DNA of 64,000 nt, taken from assembly GCF_002646595.1 (NCBI RefSeq), contig NZ_PDUD01000043.1, positions 49,268 through 113,267 on the forward strand. The letters are read 5' to 3'. The stretch comes from Flavilitoribacter nigricans DSM 23189 = NBRC 102662. GTDB lineage: Bacteria > Bacteroidota > Bacteroidia > Chitinophagales > Saprospiraceae. Shown here in pieces: positions 61,392-64,000 of the stretch (position 1 is the stretch's first letter; every line of letters starts with the position of its first letter). The notes under the pieces were generated by a model. The model saw only the letters and a program-made list of their open reading frames with translations, had not been told where the DNA came from and did not search any database. Made by a program: the position numbers and the translations under genes.

Positions 61392-64000
61392 GTGAAAAAT
61401 CTCAAGAAACTATTGCGTAGCACCGGGCTGCTCCTGCTGCTTGTGTGTTATTCCGGCCTGCTTCCCGGGCAGCGTTATTTTAGCTACATCCCGGAGGGTA
61501 AAGCTTATTATGAGTTATCTACCGAAAAGATATTATTGCGTTTCGCGCCTAATTTTACCGATGGGGCCCGGACTCTGTTGTTTCGTCAGCACAAAATGTT
61601 GAAACCCTATCAGGCAGACCTCGTACTGGATACTCCCAAAGTCTATTTCGCCGAACTACAGGCAAAAACATCTTTTGCCCAGGTAGAAAAACTTATCCGG
61701 ACATTGAGATCTACTCCCGGGATTGCCCTGGCCAGCCCCTTCTTACGGTATCAGGGACAAACGGAGATCAGTTTTACAGAGTCATTCCAGATTGGCCTAA
61801 AAAATAGCGCTGACCTATCCTTACTGCGCAAATACGCAGAACGATATCATCTGGAGATCGTGGCGCAGGATAAGTATACGCCTACTATCTATCACCTGAA
61901 GGTGACGGATCAAACTCCTTTGAATACCCTTGATCTGACGAACCAATTATCTGAAAGCAAGGATTTTACCTTCGTGGAGCCTGATTTTTTGATGCTGAAC
62001 CTTCAGCGCTCGAATGATCCACTCTTTGAAGCGCAATGGGCTTTATCCAACACCGGGCAATTTGAAGGAAGTATCTCCGGCGAAGACATTGATGTGGAAA
62101 GAGCCTGGCAGATCACGAGGGGTAGTAAGAATATTAATATCGCAATTATAGACGACGGGGTTCAGTCTGATCATCCTGATCTGCAATCGAATTTTCTCCA
62201 CGGCACGGATATCACAGGACAGGCCCCGGGAACCGGCGGTTATCCAGGGCAATTTGATGGACACGGTACGGCTTGTGCCGGTTTGGCCGCAGCTACTGCT
62301 AATAATGGTACTGGCATCGCCGGCATCGCCAATGGATGTACAATTACCAGCGTTCGAATTTCCTACAAAACAGCAGCTGGTAATTCCGTTTATCAGAACA
62401 GCTGGTCTGCCGAAGGTATTAATTCTGCCTGGAGTGAAGGGCAGGCTGATGTTTTGAGCAATTCCTGGGGTGGAGGCCCCCCTTCCAGTTTAGTGAATTC
62501 AGCCATTAGAAATGCCTTACAACAAGGACGTAATGGCAAAGGGTCACCCGTGCTTTTTGCTGCTGGGAACGAAGGGAATAATTACGTTTCTTATCCGGCT
62601 GCTAATCCCGATTGTATTGCAGTAGGGGCAAGTACTTTTTGTGCACGAAGGAAATCATATAATTCTTGTGATGGGGAAGATTGGTGGAGTAGTAATGTTG
62701 GAAATGATTTGGATATAGTCGCTCCTGGGGTGGCAGCGATCACTACAGACCGGACTGGCCAGTACGGTTATACCAATAGTGATTACTATTACTTTGGAGG
62801 CACCTCAGCAGCTTGCCCAATCGCAGCCGGCGTCATGGCGCTTGTTCTATCTGTTAATCCTGATCTGACCGCTCAGGATGCACGCTATATCCTGGAAGCT
62901 AGTTGTGAAAAGATTGGTAACTATAATTATAGTAATATTAGTGGCCACCCAGTTAGCGCCTGGAATGTGGAAATGGGCTACGGCCGGGTCAACGCCTACA
63001 GAGCTATACAGATGGCGGCTGGGGTTGAGGAGGGGATGGGTGAGCTTACCCTGATCGATCCCGTAGAGATCACTCCGGACCCTATCGCCTGCGGAGAAGA
63101 GTTCTCCGTATATTTTAATGTGTACAATAGTGGCACCAGTACTTTCAGTGGAGCAATCGGGGCCCTGTTGCTCGATGAAGATCGTAAAGTACTCAATCTC
63201 ATCGGTGAGTTTTCGGAGGATGGCCTCGAGCCTGATTATTATTATGTCAACGGCCTTGAATTCACTAATCCAGACCTTTTGCTGGATGAGGGGGAATACT
63301 ATGTAGCACCGGTGTTTGCGACTCCGGGATCTGAGAGCATCTTCCCCGTCAGTCCCGGGGAGTACGAGAATCTCATCCCGGTTTCGGTCGTATGCCCAAC
63401 TGATCTTCCTAAACTGGTCCTGGCCTCACCGATTCAGATTAACCCGAATCCCGCCGTATCCGGCCAAACCATCGAGGTCGTGTACACGGTAAGGAATACA
63501 GGAAGTACGACCTGGAAGGGAGATTTGTCAGCCGACTGGTTGAATCAGGATGAGCAATTTCTCAAAACAGTAGAGGAGAAGTATGACATCAGCATCTGTG
63601 CCGGTTGTGAAAGAACATTTACTTTTTCTAATTCTGTTGCCCTTGAACCGGGATATTATTATCTGGCTGCTTACTTTTATTCGCCTGAGAATAACGAGGA
63701 GGATTTTTGGTACTACATAGAGAACGGATACTACGAAAATCCTGTACCACTGGATATCATAAAAGAAGAAGAGGAGGAATTATCTTTGAATAAGTCTGTG
63801 CTAAACTTCAGTGAAAACGGTGGCAACCAAAGCTTTAGTATTACCAGCAATCTGAATTGGTCGGCTTCGGATGACCGCAGTTGGATCAAGCTAAGCGCCA
63901 CGTCGGGCTCGGGCAATAAGACCATCACGGTCACCTGCGACCCTAACCCGGAAACACAGACTCGCTCGGGTAAAGTGACCGTCACCGGGGGAGCTATCGT
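61392..64000 (+). CDS. Secreted S8 subtilase with BACON domain (3' end outside window)
   Basis: The frame opens at GTG 61392, directly preceded in frame by a TAG at 61380, and stays open to the window edge (over 860 residues). A signal peptide (MKNLKKLLRSTGLLLLLVCY) leads a propeptide up to about residue 225. The S8 catalytic triad is complete: AIIDDGV (D254), FDGHGTACAG (H291) and FGGTSAACPIAAG (S472), with the oxyanion Asn in FAAGNEGNN. Two Ig-like/CARDB-like regions follow (about 555-780). From about 797 a BACON domain starts (LSLNKSVLNFSENGGNQSFS, NLNWSASDDRSWIKLS). A type IX sorting tail would be expected but lies beyond the window. Confidence 0.9.
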   Translation, partial: MKNLKKLLRSTGLLLLLVCYSGLLPGQRYFSYIPEGKAYYELSTEKILLRFAPNFTDGARTLLFRQHKMLKPYQADLVLDTPKVYFAELQAKTSFAQVEKLIRTLRSTPGIALASPFLRYQGQTEISFTESFQIGLKNSADLSLLRKYAERYHLEIVAQDKYTPTIYHLKVTDQTPLNTLDLTNQLSESKDFTFVEPDFLMLNLQRSNDPLFEAQWALSNTGQFEGSISGEDIDVERAWQITRGSKNINIAIIDDGVQSDHPDLQSNFLHGTDITGQAPGTGGYPGQFDGHGTACAGLAAATANNGTGIAGIANGCTITSVRISYKTAAGNSVYQNSWSAEGINSAWSEGQADVLSNSWGGGPPSSLVNSAIRNALQQGRNGKGSPVLFAAGNEGNNYVSYPAANPDCIAVGASTFCARRKSYNSCDGEDWWSSNVGNDLDIVAPGVAAITTDRTGQYGYTNSDYYYFGGTSAACPIAAGVMALVLSVNPDLTAQDARYILEASCEKIGNYNYSNISGHPVSAWNVEMGYGRVNAYRAIQMAAGVEEGMGELTLIDPVEITPDPIACGEEFSVYFNVYNSGTSTFSGAIGALLLDEDRKVLNLIGEFSEDGLEPDYYYVNGLEFTNPDLLLDEGEYYVAPVFATPGSESIFPVSPGEYENLIPVSVVCPTDLPKLVLASPIQINPNPAVSGQTIEVVYTVRNTGSTTWKGDLSADWLNQDEQFLKTVEEKYDISICAGCERTFTFSNSVALEPGYYYLAAYFYSPENNEEDFWYYIENGYYENPVPLDIIKEEEEELSLNKSVLNFSENGGNQSFSITSNLNWSASDDRSWIKLSATSGSGNKTITVTCDPNPETQTRSGKVTVTGGAI

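Overview
The window looks like a chromosomal piece of a Bacteroidota bacterium, most likely of the Saprospiraceae/Lewinella type. The evidence is the absence of Shine-Dalgarno sites before most starts, a TANNTTTG-type -7 box before a sigma gene, exported TPR-CHAT proteins beside an ECF sigma factor, a BACON-domain subtilase, and Bacteroidota-style eCIS components such as the long tape-measure protein, DUF4255, DUF4157 and DUF5908. No tRNA, rRNA or CRISPR array was seen.

Positions 1-4620 hold the C-terminal part of an nSTAND/WD40-like membrane protein, a TPR plus beta-barrel outer-membrane protein, and a 3'-truncated IS5/IS1182-like transposase.

Positions 4621-40826 form an extracellular contractile injection system (eCIS) island with cargo at both ends. 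A + strand operon (14302-33337) encodes, in order: sheath, inner tube, second tube protein, a 56-residue DUF5908 protein, LysM baseplate hub, VgrG-like spike, PAAR tip, gp25, a 1741-residue Afp11/J-like protein, an 1117-residue Afp12-like protein and the tape measure. Facing it on the - strand is a second block (33406-40826): a Josephin-like cysteine-protease cargo candidate, a DUF4157-only protein, an Afp15-like AAA+ ATPase, an HhH-domain protein, the DUF4255 cap protein and a GH25 muramidase. Diverging from the sheath are two coiled-coil genes of unknown function (10832-13787). Two further cargo candidates (4621-7596) share nearly identical leaders. One carries DUF4157 plus a Tgl-type protein-glutamine gamma-glutamyltransferase domain, and the other an unassigned toxin-like domain. 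Sugar-transfer and methyltransferase genes (8046-10750, 41093-43486) lie among and beside these genes. No tail-fibre gene and no immunity gene were recognised, and the cargo domains point towards eukaryotic targets (inference).

Positions 43825-56204 hold an ECF sigma / membrane TPR regulator / TPR-CHAT operon and two more exported TPR-CHAT proteins, all three with the caspase-like His and Cys. Positions 56705-61131 are a compact four-gene operon for an envelope complex of unknown function: OmpA-like membrane protein, coiled-coil protein, four-helix membrane protein and lipoprotein. From 61392 a secreted S8 subtilase runs off the end of the window.

The most promising material is the cargo set (transglutaminase, Josephin-like protease, ART-like candidate), its shared leader grammar, the unassigned eCIS-linked genes, the DUF115-GT-DUF115 fusion, and the uncharacterised four-gene envelope operon.
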